DNA of 5,716 bases from Chloroflexota bacterium (GTDB lineage: Bacteria > Chloroflexota > Dormibacteria > CF-121), in contig VBFF01000089.1 of assembly GCA_005889285.1 (NCBI GenBank), positions 1-5,716 on the forward strand, in the 5' to 3' direction. Below, piece after piece: positions 1-4,633 of this stretch. The notes under the pieces were generated by a model. The model did not search any database. It saw only the letters and a list, made by a program, of their open reading frames with translations, and was not told the origin of the DNA. Positions within the stretch are counted from its first letter, which is position 1. The number at the start of each line of letters is the position of its first letter. Made by a program: the position numbers and the translations under genes.

Positions 1-330
1 ACCGAACAACGCCGAGCCTCCCAAGAGCAGACCGGCCAGGCCTACGATGAACAGCAGGCCGCTCTGGCTCTTCACGCCACTGACGGCCTTGACAAGCTCG
101 GTCTGCTGCTGGGGGTCGCCAGGGATGGCGCTGAAAATGGTCTTGTACACGGCGTCGTTCGCCGCACCGAAGAGCCGCAACGCAAAGCCGAGCAATGAGG
201 CGGCAAAGATCACGATGGGAAACATGGCAAGGAGGGCATTCCAGGCGATCAGCGCCGCCCAGTTCGGCGCCTGGTCCTCGAGGAACTTGCGGATGACGCG
301 TCCGGGAACGCTCTCCATCAGCCGCCCCAT
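1..330 (-). CDS. YihY/virulence factor BrkB family membrane protein, N-terminal 110 residues (partial)
   Basis: The reverse strand reads 110 codons from an ATG at 330 to the window edge without a stop, so the C-terminal part is missing. Residues 20-50 (DQAPNWAALIAWNALLAMFP, then a hydrophobic run to about 52) match the first conserved segment of YihY/BrkB proteins, where an amphipathic helix leads into a first membrane span with a Phe-Pro. A polar loop follows (about 55-88), and a second span starts near 91 with the Gly-rich LLLGGSALFG typical of the family. Members are roughly 270-320 residue inner-membrane proteins, once mis-annotated as RNase BN; their transport or other role is not settled. 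A second in-frame ATG four codons in is possible. No Shine-Dalgarno is visible, but TAGAAT lies 7 nt before the ATG, which fits a leaderless transcript. It is divergent from rpiA, so no shared function is implied. Confidence 0.85.
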   Translation of the reverse strand, partial: MGRLMESVPGRVIRKFLEDQAPNWAALIAWNALLAMFPIVIFAASLLGFALRLFGAANDAVYKTIFSAIPGDPQQQTELVKAVSGVKSQSGLLFIVGLAGLLLGGSALFG

Positions 331-367
331 CCCGTCGATTCTAGCTGACAGCGGTTCTATCAAGTAA
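331..367. promoter_or_regulatory. Short divergent promoter region between the YihY-family gene and rpiA
   Basis: Only 37 bp separate the two divergent start codons. On the minus strand TAGAAT (343-338, five of six matches to the -10 consensus) ends 7 nt before the ATG at 330. On the plus strand the weaker TTCTAT (355-360) ends 7 nt before the rpiA ATG at 368. Neither gene has a Shine-Dalgarno sequence in this gap. The geometry matches leaderless transcription from both sides, and the two polymerases would compete for the same DNA. No clear -35 hexamer is seen at normal spacing for either. Confidence 0.5.
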
Positions 368-1054
368 ATGACAACCGCGTCAGCCGAAGTCGAGGCGCAG
401 AAGCAGGCCGCCGCGGAGCGCGCCCTCGAGCTGGTCAAGCCCGGCACCATCGTCGGCCTGGGAACGGGGAGCACGGCCCGCTACTTCATCGAGGGACTGG
501 CCGCCAGAGTTCGGCACGGCCTCACGGTGCAGGCGGTCGTGACGTCGCGCGAGAGCCGCGCCCTGGCCGAGGCCGGCGGCATCCCGATCACGGATAGAGC
601 CGACGGCTCACTCGACCTGGCCGTCGATGGGGCCGACGAGATCGACCCGGCCGTCAACTGCGTCAAGGGGCGCGGCGGGGCGTTGCTCCGAGAGAAGATC
701 GTGGCGCATGCCAGCCGCCGATTCGTGCTGATCGCGGACGAGAGCAAGCTGGTCGGCCGGCTGGGGCGTGGCCCGGTCCCGATCGAGGTGCTGCCCTTTC
801 TGTGGCAGGCGACGGGACGCTCGATCGAGTCCCTTGGCGGCAGACCCGAGCTCCGCATGGCGCCCGGCGGTCCCTTCAAAACCGACAATGGCAACCTGGT
901 GCTCGACACCAGCTTCGGCACGGTCGATGCGGCACTCGGCGTAGCGCTCCATGCGATCCCCGGCGTGATCGAGCACGGACTGTTCTTCGGCATGGCCCGG
1001 GCGGCCATCGTCGGCTCGGGGACCGGCCTGCGAGTTCTAGGCGAGCTGCCCTGA
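368..1054 (+). CDS. rpiA: Ribose-5-phosphate isomerase A
   Basis: This 228-residue protein has the length and all signature blocks of RpiA, the cytosolic enzyme that interconverts ribose 5-phosphate and ribulose 5-phosphate in the non-oxidative pentose phosphate pathway. GLGTGSTA (30-37) is the phosphate-binding loop. DGADEID (87-93) supplies Asp87 and Asp90, and KGRGGALLREK (100-110) supplies Lys100 and the catalytic base Glu109. These correspond with a constant offset of six to Asp81, Asp84, Lys94 and Glu103 of the E. coli enzyme. IADESKLV (122-129) and the C-terminal GLFFGMA...VGSGTGLRVL are also family hallmarks. The ATG at 368 puts the usual short helix before the phosphate loop; no ribosome-binding site precedes it, and the mRNA may be leaderless. 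A small DUF4177-like gene follows after 25 bp and is probably co-transcribed. Nothing looks broken. Confidence 0.97.
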   Translation: MTTASAEVEAQKQAAAERALELVKPGTIVGLGTGSTARYFIEGLAARVRHGLTVQAVVTSRESRALAEAGGIPITDRADGSLDLAVDGADEIDPAVNCVKGRGGALLREKIVAHASRRFVLIADESKLVGRLGRGPVPIEVLPFLWQATGRSIESLGGRPELRMAPGGPFKTDNGNLVLDTSFGTVDAALGVALHAIPGVIEHGLFFGMARAAIVGSGTGLRVLGELP

Positions 1055-1079
1055 GCTTGCCCTATGCTTAGGCGCTGAG

Positions 1080-1268
1080 ATGCCGTTCGAATACAAGGTG
1101 GTCAACACCGTCGAGGAGGCGAACCAGCTGTCCGAAGACGGGTTCGAGCTCTTCACCATCCTCCCGCCCGGCCCTGCCGGCGGTCCCGACCGGATGTACC
1201 TGCGTCGGGACAAACGTCGCGGACAGACACCTGGATTCTCCCGGGAGTCCAAATCCGAGTCGGGGTAG
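1080..1268 (+). CDS. Small DUF4177-like protein
   Basis: This is a 62-residue protein of unknown function. The pattern FEYKVVNTVEEANQLSEDGF (3-22) followed by a short beta segment and MYLRRD (about 39-44) resembles the DUF4177 plan: an opening W/F-EYKVV strand, a helix, a G-(W/F)-EL turn and strand, and a closing strand ending in L-R. The C-terminal 18 residues (RRGQTPGFSRESKSESG) are polar and look disordered. It starts 25 bp after the rpiA stop with the same direction, so co-transcription is likely. The start has no good Shine-Dalgarno; a TATGCT at 1063-1068 lies 11 nt ahead and could be a weak private promoter. The amino-acid pattern and match to DUF4177 are what argue for a real gene; the antisense frames over the same DNA look like shadows. 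Confidence 0.7.
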   Translation: MPFEYKVVNTVEEANQLSEDGFELFTILPPGPAGGPDRMYLRRDKRRGQTPGFSRESKSESG

Positions 1269-1277
1269 GGATCCGGG

Positions 1278-1293
1278 TCGGGTAAAGACCCGA
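1278..1293. promoter_or_regulatory. Inverted repeat directly abutting the -35 box
   Basis: TCGGGT (1278-1283) and ACCCGA (1288-1293) are perfect complements around AAAG. The second arm ends one base before the -35 hexamer TTGACG begins. It could be an operator for a regulator of the downstream promoter, or the stem of a weak terminator for the DUF4177-like gene, since AATTTT follows a few bases on at 1301-1306. The sequence alone does not decide between these. Confidence 0.4.
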
Positions 1294-1322
1294 TTGACGG
1301 AATTTTGGCGGGAACTTATACT
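1294..1322 (+). promoter_or_regulatory. Sigma70-type promoter for the 136-aa gene
   Basis: TTGACG (1294-1299, five of six to TTGACA) is separated by exactly 17 bp from TATACT (1317-1322, five of six to TATAAT). This is by far the best housekeeping promoter in the window. Transcription would start near 1329, giving a leader of about 110 nt before the GTG at 1439. The surrounding gap is also locally more AT-rich than the genes around it. Confidence 0.75.
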
Positions 1323-1347
1323 GGCGTAGTCAGGAATCCGGCAAATG

Positions 1348-1380
1348 GAGGGCGGAATTTCCGCCCTCGCTGTGTTTATT
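1348..1380 (+). terminator. Leader hairpin with following T-rich tract: attenuator or short-RNA terminator
   Basis: GAGGGCGGA (1348-1356) and TCCGCCCTC (1360-1368) form a perfect 9-bp stem with a three-base ATT loop, followed by GC and the T-rich TGTGTTTATT (1371-1380). It lies about 20-40 nt downstream of the predicted transcription start and 70 nt before the next gene. That arrangement suits premature termination or a short leader RNA. The T tract is interrupted, so termination may be partial. The reverse strand has no T run on the other side, so it would act only on plus-strand transcripts. Confidence 0.5.
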
Positions 1381-1427
1381 GGGTTCCAGGAACGGGTAGG
1401 AGTGACGGGCCCCCCGCGGGCGTTCAC

Positions 1428-1432
1428 AGGAG
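1428..1432 (+). promoter_or_regulatory. Shine-Dalgarno deciding the GTG start at 1439
   Basis: AGGAG sits six bases before the GTG at 1439. An in-frame ATG at 1451 has only GGA right next to it, too close for ribosome binding. The GTG is therefore preferred. Confidence 0.7.
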
Positions 1433-1438
1433 TTATCA

Positions 1439-1849
1439 GTGATTCAGGAAATGGCAATGTCGACCCGGGCGACGGCCTACGAGTCGGCGGTGCGCGACAT
1501 GACGCAGGCAGCCGCCGAGGCTGAGCTGATGCACGCGCCGGTGCGGCTCGCCTACTGGCGGATCGCCGCGATGGACACCCTCCTCGACCGGCTGGAGGAA
1601 CTCCGGCTGGCGGGCGAGCGCGTCCTCCCGGAGGACATCCGGGATCTGGTGGTGGCCTACGCCTCCCGCCACGACGCGCAGCTGGCGGATCGCATTCAGC
1701 GGATCGATCCCGATGACCTCAACGGGGTCCACGACGCCGTGTTCGAGGCGCAAGGCCGCGTCATGCTGGAGCTCGCCGAGCTGCGCCGGGTGCCGAACTG
1801 GCAGGACCTCGATCTGACCCTCGCCCCGGGCGACGACGAAGCCGCCTAG
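1439..1849 (+). CDS. Unrecognised 136-aa helical protein
   Basis: I do not recognise this protein. It is soluble, with no signal peptide, membrane span or cysteine. It appears almost wholly alpha-helical: a long helix over about 12-55 (including ELMHAPVRLAYWRIAAMDTL), an LEELRLAGERVLPEDIRDLV segment, a further helix over about 83-116, then PNWQDLDL and an acidic tail (PGDDEAA). Heptad-like spacing of Leu/Ile/Val suggests a helical bundle or coiled-coil protein-protein contact. The GTG start has a good Shine-Dalgarno, and the strong promoter at 1294-1322 with its hairpin leader serves it, so it is probably expressed under its own control. The DUF971 reading frame begins just after its stop and is open back into its last 11 codons, which makes translational coupling or frame shifting between them plausible. 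Confidence 0.75.
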   Translation: MIQEMAMSTRATAYESAVRDMTQAAAEAELMHAPVRLAYWRIAAMDTLLDRLEELRLAGERVLPEDIRDLVVAYASRHDAQLADRIQRIDPDDLNGVHDAVFEAQGRVMLELAELRRVPNWQDLDLTLAPGDDEAA

Positions 1850-1895
1850 CGCGGACGTCGCCGAGGCCGCCGATCGAGAACGGCCGCTCGACATC

Positions 1896-2207
1896 CTGGC
1901 CGACCGCGCGCGACGGCTGCTGACGATCCAATGGGCGGATAGCCATCAGTCCGCGTACGACTTCGAGCTACTCCGCTGGAACTGCCCGTGCGCCGAGTGT
2001 GCGGGCGAAATGGGCGTCCCGGGCAAGCTGGCCACCACATCGGAACTCAGCGACGACCAGATCGATCTCGACCAGATCGAGCCGGTCGGCCTTTTCGGCG
2101 TGCGTCCTTACTGGAAGGACGGCCACAATACCGGGATTTACGGCCTCAGCCTGTTGCGGGCCCTCTGCCCGTGCGACGAATGCGTCGCGGCGCGAGCCGC
2201 GCGCTGA
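1896..2207 (+). CDS. DUF971 (gamma-butyrobetaine hydroxylase N-terminal-like) protein without a canonical start
   Basis: The frame ending at 2207 encodes a complete DUF971 domain: LLTIQWADSHQSAYDFELLR, then NCPCAEC, EPVGLFGVRPYWKDGHNTGI and a final LLRALCPCDEC. Numbered from CTG 1896, the first CxCxxC is C30, C32, C35, the conserved His is H77, and a second CxCxxC is C91, C93, C96. In gamma-butyrobetaine hydroxylase the equivalent N-terminal Cys residues and a His bind zinc; stand-alone and HCF101-fused copies are tied to Fe-S assembly. The frame is open from 1818 but has no ATG, GTG or TTG before 2010, and that ATG falls after the first Cys cluster. The CTG at 1896 (103 aa) is my placeholder, not a supported start. 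Alternatives are fusion by a +1 shift from the upstream gene within 1818-1849, or a one-base assembly error. Identity is secure; the start is not. Confidence 0.8.
   Translation: MADRARRLLTIQWADSHQSAYDFELLRWNCPCAECAGEMGVPGKLATTSELSDDQIDLDQIEPVGLFGVRPYWKDGHNTGIYGLSLLRALCPCDECVAARAAR
2054..2080 (+). repeat. Short 15-bp-period direct repeat inside the DUF971 gene
   Basis: CGACCAGATCGA occurs at 2054-2065 and again at 2069-2080. In protein it gives DQID-L-DQIE in the loop before the second half of the domain. It is in frame and looks like a small local duplication with no further role visible. Confidence 0.5.
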
Positions 2208-2210
2208 CGA

Positions 2211-2564
2211 TCAGGCGGGACTCGGGCCGACGGACTTGGGGGCGCTGCCGTTGAGCCCGAGGCTGGCCTCGAGCGCGGCCTTGGGCTTGTAACCGAGGAC
2301 CTGCTCCGCGACCTTGCCGTTGCGGAACATCACGACGTGGGGAATCCCGCGCACGCGATACCGCTCAGCCAGAGCCGGCTCGTCGTCAACGTTCACTTTG
2401 GCGATCTTGACTTCGGTGTGCTCGACCGCGAGCTGCTCCAGAACCGGCGATAGCATCTTGCAGGGGCCGCACCAATCGGCGTAAAAGTCCACGATCACAG
2501 GCTGTTCCGAGAGAATGACCTGGTCCTCGAATGTAGCGGTCGTAACCTGAACGGCTTTACTCAT
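2211..2564 (-). CDS. trxA: Thioredoxin
   Basis: A 117-residue cytosolic thioredoxin, the small thiol-disulfide reductant for ribonucleotide reductase, methionine sulfoxide reductases and similar enzymes. The redox site WCGPC is at 31-35, the buried proton-relay Asp is D26 in VIVDFYADWC, and the cis-proline is P75 in GIPHVVMF. FRNGKV (80-85) and the closing G-x-K-P-K-A-A-L helix complete the fold. The domain ends near residue 104, and an additional 13-residue Gly/Pro/Ser tail follows. Its stop lies 3 bp from the convergent DUF971 stop, so the two transcripts must overlap or end inside each other's coding sequence. The ATG at 2564 has a clear Shine-Dalgarno (AGGGAGA, 2574-2568). The CAP-domain gene lies upstream on the same strand after a 101-bp gap. 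Confidence 0.96.
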   Translation of the reverse strand: MSKAVQVTTATFEDQVILSEQPVIVDFYADWCGPCKMLSPVLEQLAVEHTEVKIAKVNVDDEPALAERYRVRGIPHVVMFRNGKVAEQVLGYKPKAALEASLGLNGSAPKSVGPSPA

Positions 2565-2567
2565 GAC

Positions 2568-2574
2568 TCTCCCT
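2568..2574 (-). promoter_or_regulatory. Shine-Dalgarno of thioredoxin
   Basis: The reverse strand reads AGGGAGA, with GGGAG ending four bases before the ATG at 2564. It fixes this start. Confidence 0.75.
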
Positions 2575-2624
2575 TTCTTGGACGAATGACATCAAGAGTA
2601 ACCCAGATTCGGCTTCGGAAATTC

Positions 2625-2664
2625 CCGGGCCCCGGCTGGGCGCGCCGGCAGGCCCGCGGCCCGG
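2625..2664 (-). terminator. GC-rich nested hairpin after the CAP gene, possible weak terminator
   Basis: On the minus strand, just past the CAP-gene TAA, CCGGGCC (2664-2658) pairs with GGCCCGG (2631-2625), and an inner CCGGC/GCCGG stem (2648-2644 with 2636-2632) fills the loop. Only AATTT follows a few bases later, not a proper U run. It could slow or stop transcription before thioredoxin or protect the CAP mRNA end. Confidence 0.3.
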
Positions 2665-2665
2665 C

Positions 2666-3358
2666 TTAGTTCGAAAAGACCTCGACGACCATCGTTTTTG
2701 CGCCGTTGCTGGCGACGCCCAGGCCGACCCGGTGGTAGCCCGCCTTGAGGATGTTTGCCCGGTGCTCCGGCGAGTTCATGAACATGGTATTGATCGCCGC
2801 CATCGACGGGTTGGTGGACCAGGCGATGTTCTCGCCCGCCGTGCTGTACGGGATGCCCCACAGTCGCAACAGTCCGACAAAGGCGAGTTGGCCGGTCGAG
2901 GGATCGTAGTGCGAGAAATAGTTGCGATTCAGCATGTCCTGGGCCCGGTACTGGGCGACGCGCGCCAGCGAGGCGCTATATGCGAGGGTAGCCACCCCGT
3001 TGGCGGCCCGGTCCTGGTTGATGAGGCTGAACTGGGCACCCGCCGCCCCGCCGACGCCGACGATGGGCGGGCTGGGAGGGCGACGCGTCGGAGCCGGCCG
3101 GGCAACGACGGGTGCGGGGGCGGCGGGCGCGGCCGGTGCCGCGGTTGGGGCGGGGGTCGGCGGGGGCGTGACCCGCAGTGCCATCCGCCCGAGGCCGTTG
3201 ACACCCGATTGCAATGACCCCAGGGTCGTTACGTGCGCTCCAGCCAGCGGCCGGGCCGCGATCGGGTGCGCCGGGAGGCTACCAAGGATGCCGATGGTGG
3301 CGAGCACGGCGAGCGGCCCACCCACGATCAGGACGACTCTTGTGACTGAGCGTGACAA
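2666..3358 (-). CDS. Membrane-anchored or secreted CAP-domain (YkwD/SCP-like) protein
   Basis: A 230-residue extracytoplasmic protein. Residues 7-28 form one hydrophobic segment after a basic start (signal peptide or uncleaved anchor). A Pro/Ala/Thr-rich linker spans about 64-98, and a bacterial CAP domain fills 107-230. Typical CAP features are QFSLINQDRAANGVATLAYS (109-128), YFSHYDP (147-153), AGENIAW (174-180), NSPEHRANIL (195-204) and GLGVAS with a closing VVEVF. His150, Glu176, Glu198 and His199 are where the family has its metal/cavity residues. Bacterial CAP proteins are mostly of unknown function, although some act at the cell wall or in sporulation. The start is TTG at 3358, supported by AAGGGGG eight bases ahead; no ATG or GTG sits before the hydrophobic segment. 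Its own promoter is probable at 3391-3420. No link to neighbouring genes is evident. Confidence 0.92.
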   Translation of the reverse strand: MSRSVTRVVLIVGGPLAVLATIGILGSLPAHPIAARPLAGAHVTTLGSLQSGVNGLGRMALRVTPPPTPAPTAAPAAPAAPAPVVARPAPTRRPPSPPIVGVGGAAGAQFSLINQDRAANGVATLAYSASLARVAQYRAQDMLNRNYFSHYDPSTGQLAFVGLLRLWGIPYSTAGENIAWSTNPSMAAINTMFMNSPEHRANILKAGYHRVGLGVASNGAKTMVVEVFSN

Positions 3359-3366
3359 TACGGATT

Positions 3367-3373
3367 CCCCCTT
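3367..3373 (-). promoter_or_regulatory. Shine-Dalgarno supporting the TTG start of the CAP gene
   Basis: The minus strand reads AAGGGGG, followed by eight bases and TTG at 3358. The first in-frame GTG downstream (codon 12) would cut into the hydrophobic signal segment, so TTG is the better start. Confidence 0.65.
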
Positions 3374-3390
3374 GTGGTCGAGTTTGGCGG

Positions 3391-3420
3391 ATTTTAGGGG
3401 CTCGGCGGCCGAGCGACCAA
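3391..3420 (-). promoter_or_regulatory. Promoter of the CAP gene with a palindrome in its spacer
   Basis: On the minus strand TTGGTC (3420-3415) and TAAAAT (3396-3391, five of six to consensus) are 18 bp apart. The spacer is largely an inverted repeat, CTCGGC (3401-3406), G, GCCGAG (3408-3413), placed where a bound repressor or a MerR-type activator could act. The -35 is weak, which fits activator dependence. The predicted start is about 25 nt before the TTG. Confidence 0.45.
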
Positions 3421-3457
3421 GCTTCCAGGCGCCCGAGAAACCCTCCCGCCGGGCTAT

Positions 3458-3468
3458 CCGGTAACCGG
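3458..3468. repeat. Small palindrome after the eight-helix membrane gene
   Basis: CCGGT-A-ACCGG is a perfect 11-bp inverted repeat 12 bp past the membrane-protein stop. There is no T run after it on the minus strand, so I do not call it a terminator. The rest of the 3359-3479 gap holds only the CAP promoter and its ribosome-binding site. Confidence 0.3.
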
Positions 3469-3479
3469 CAGGAGCGCTA

Positions 3480-4349
3480 TCAGGCGGAGGCGGCGACGAA
3501 GAAGAGGAGCTGGCCCAACAGCTGGCCGGGCAGGATGGCGATCATCGCCAGGTAGAGCAAGCCGGTCGTTGACATGAACGAGCGGAGCCGGCAGGTTGGC
3601 CACGCCAGCCCGGCCGCCACCAGCGGTAGAAAGACCGCGCCCAGCGCCCACAGCACCGACAGCACCGGGCTCAGCGTCAGCGGATGGGTCAGCGAACCGG
3701 AACCGTGGGCGAGGCCTCGGAGCGTCAGGGGGAAGAGCACCGCCTGCAGGACGAGGCTCACCAGAAGTACGCCGATAGCCCGCAGCAAGGGGCGGTTGCT
3801 CAGGGCGGGCGTCACCAGGTACCAGTGGCCGAGCAACATCCCGGTGGTCGCCGCACCCAGGACGGTGGCGGACAGGACCACCACCAGCGCGATGGCGGCG
3901 CCGTTGAGAAGCGAGCCGGCCAGAGGCCAGAGGGCGGCGGCGATGCCGGCAAGCAGCAGGACCGAGGCGAAGAGCGTCAACGCCCAACTGAGGGGCGATG
4001 CATCGCGGCGCCAGATGACAACCGTGTGGGCGATCAGGGCGACGACGAGCACGCCCTGCAAGAAGACCAGGGCACTGGCCGCCGGTTGGTTAACGGAGAG
4101 GAGCTGGTCGTGTAAGCCGGGCGGGCCAGCCACAATCACGAGGAACGCCAGGATGCCGAGGATGGCATAGGTAACCGTGACGAATTTCAGGAAGCCGTGG
4201 GTCAGCCCTCCCGTCAGCCGAAGGTAGGCGACGGTGGCCATGCCGCCGGCAGTGAGTTCCGCAAGCATCAAGAAGAGCGCAAGCGGGAGGGTCAGCTGTA
4301 CCACGCACTCGCGGCAACTTGTTATCGGAACGGAATCGAGCAGGGGCAT
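3480..4349 (-). CDS. Unrecognised eight-helix integral membrane protein with GHWYLVTP motif
   Basis: I do not recognise this 289-residue family with confidence. Hydrophobic segments at about 15-42, 54-74, 90-113, 121-141, 147-172, 188-208, 226-250 and 262-286 indicate eight spans. Striking sites are a CxxC (SCREC, 12-15) before the first span, LGHWYLVTPALSN (173-185) between spans 5 and 6, and His at 80 (GLHD) and 108 (AHTVVIW) near span ends. Such histidines could ligate haem or another metal, and the first span (LMLAELTAGGMATV) faintly recalls NrfD/PsrC-type quinone-reactive subunits; both ideas are speculative. No Shine-Dalgarno precedes the ATG, but TATATC lies seven bases ahead, suggesting a leaderless mRNA. 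It is divergent, by 23 bp, from the molybdenum oxidoreductase operon, so shared regulation is possible. Confidence 0.8.
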   Translation of the reverse strand: MPLLDSVPITSCRECVVQLTLPLALFLMLAELTAGGMATVAYLRLTGGLTHGFLKFVTVTYAILGILAFLVIVAGPPGLHDQLLSVNQPAASALVFLQGVLVVALIAHTVVIWRRDASPLSWALTLFASVLLLAGIAAALWPLAGSLLNGAAIALVVVLSATVLGAATTGMLLGHWYLVTPALSNRPLLRAIGVLLVSLVLQAVLFPLTLRGLAHGSGSLTHPLTLSPVLSVLWALGAVFLPLVAAGLAWPTCRLRSFMSTTGLLYLAMIAILPGQLLGQLLFFVAASA

Positions 4350-4372
4350 TCGCGCCGATATAGATTAGGCAA
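4350..4372. promoter_or_regulatory. Back-to-back overlapping promoters for leaderless divergent genes
   Basis: The 23-bp gap between divergent starts has an AT-rich core, GATATAGATTA (4357-4367), in otherwise GC-rich DNA. On the plus strand TAGATT (4361-4366) is followed by six bases and the GTG at 4373. On the minus strand TATATC (4362-4357) is followed by seven bases and the ATG at 4349. No Shine-Dalgarno fits in the gap on either strand. The two -10 elements share two base pairs, so the transcripts would be mutually exclusive at any moment. Confidence 0.55.
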
Positions 4373-4633
4373 GTGACTGGCGACGAACCGGACAACCCGC
4401 ATGGCTTCGTGCCGGTGAGCTTCCAAGACGGCCGCTGGACGACGGCCGAGGGCAAGGAAGTCCCCTGGTACGAGGTGCAGACGGACCTCGTACCCGAAGC
4501 CGACGTCCAGGGTGCCCTCGAGCGCGTCCTCAGCGTCTACGGCGTGAGCGACGTCGTGGTCGACGCCTTCGACCAGTTCCGCAAAGAGCTCAAGCAGCCG
4601 GCAGACGCGTCCCGTCCGGATGGGGACTCATGA
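4373..4633 (+). CDS. Unrecognised 86-aa acidic protein coupled to the molybdenum oxidoreductase
   Basis: I do not recognise this small protein. It is cytoplasmic and acidic, with a Trp-containing N-terminal half (VPVSFQDGRWTTAEGKEVPWYEVQTDL, about 13-39) likely to form beta strands. A predicted helix follows (VQGALERVLSVYGVSDVVVDAFDQFRKEL), then a polar tail. It has no cysteines and no membrane segment. The GTG start lies six bases after TAGATT with no ribosome-binding site, fitting a leaderless message. Its stop overlaps the next start as ATGA (4630-4633), so translation of the two is coupled. A role as chaperone, assembly factor or subunit of the molybdenum enzyme is an inference from this coupling only. 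Confidence 0.72.
   Translation: MTGDEPDNPHGFVPVSFQDGRWTTAEGKEVPWYEVQTDLVPEADVQGALERVLSVYGVSDVVVDAFDQFRKELKQPADASRPDGDS

Noticed and set aside
47..367. 106-aa plus-strand frame over the YihY-family gene
   Set aside because: It is antisense to a frame with a clear family match; its composition is that of a GC-rich shadow with no domain.
481..1071. Several 89-175 aa frames overlapping rpiA on both strands
   Set aside because: They cover a fully intact rpiA; Arg/Ala/Pro-rich shadow composition and no motif.
1068..1457. 129-aa minus-strand frame over the DUF4177-like gene and the promoter gap
   Set aside because: It spans a strong plus-strand promoter and hairpin, and shows no recognisable domain.
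1345..1524. A plus-strand frame of about 59 codons starting at ATG 1345 in the leader
   Set aside because: Its start lies next to the hairpin, it has no ribosome-binding site and it runs far into the 136-aa gene in another frame; most likely chance, although a leader peptide cannot be wholly excluded.
2010..2207. Starting the DUF971 protein at ATG 2010
   Set aside because: This would remove the first strand and the first Cys cluster, which are conserved and intact upstream in the same frame.
1988..2292. 88- and 97-aa plus-strand frames overlapping DUF971 and thioredoxin
   Set aside because: Arg-rich out-of-frame shadows of two confidently identified genes.
2732..3464. Plus-strand frames of 161-180 aa over the CAP gene
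   Set aside because: They are antisense to a complete CAP domain; the Gly/Arg-rich stretch mirrors the Pro/Ala-rich linker.
3574..4170. 198-aa plus-strand frame over the membrane protein
   Set aside because: It is antisense to an eight-span hydrophobic protein; the polar Arg/Thr-rich composition is the usual shadow of such genes.
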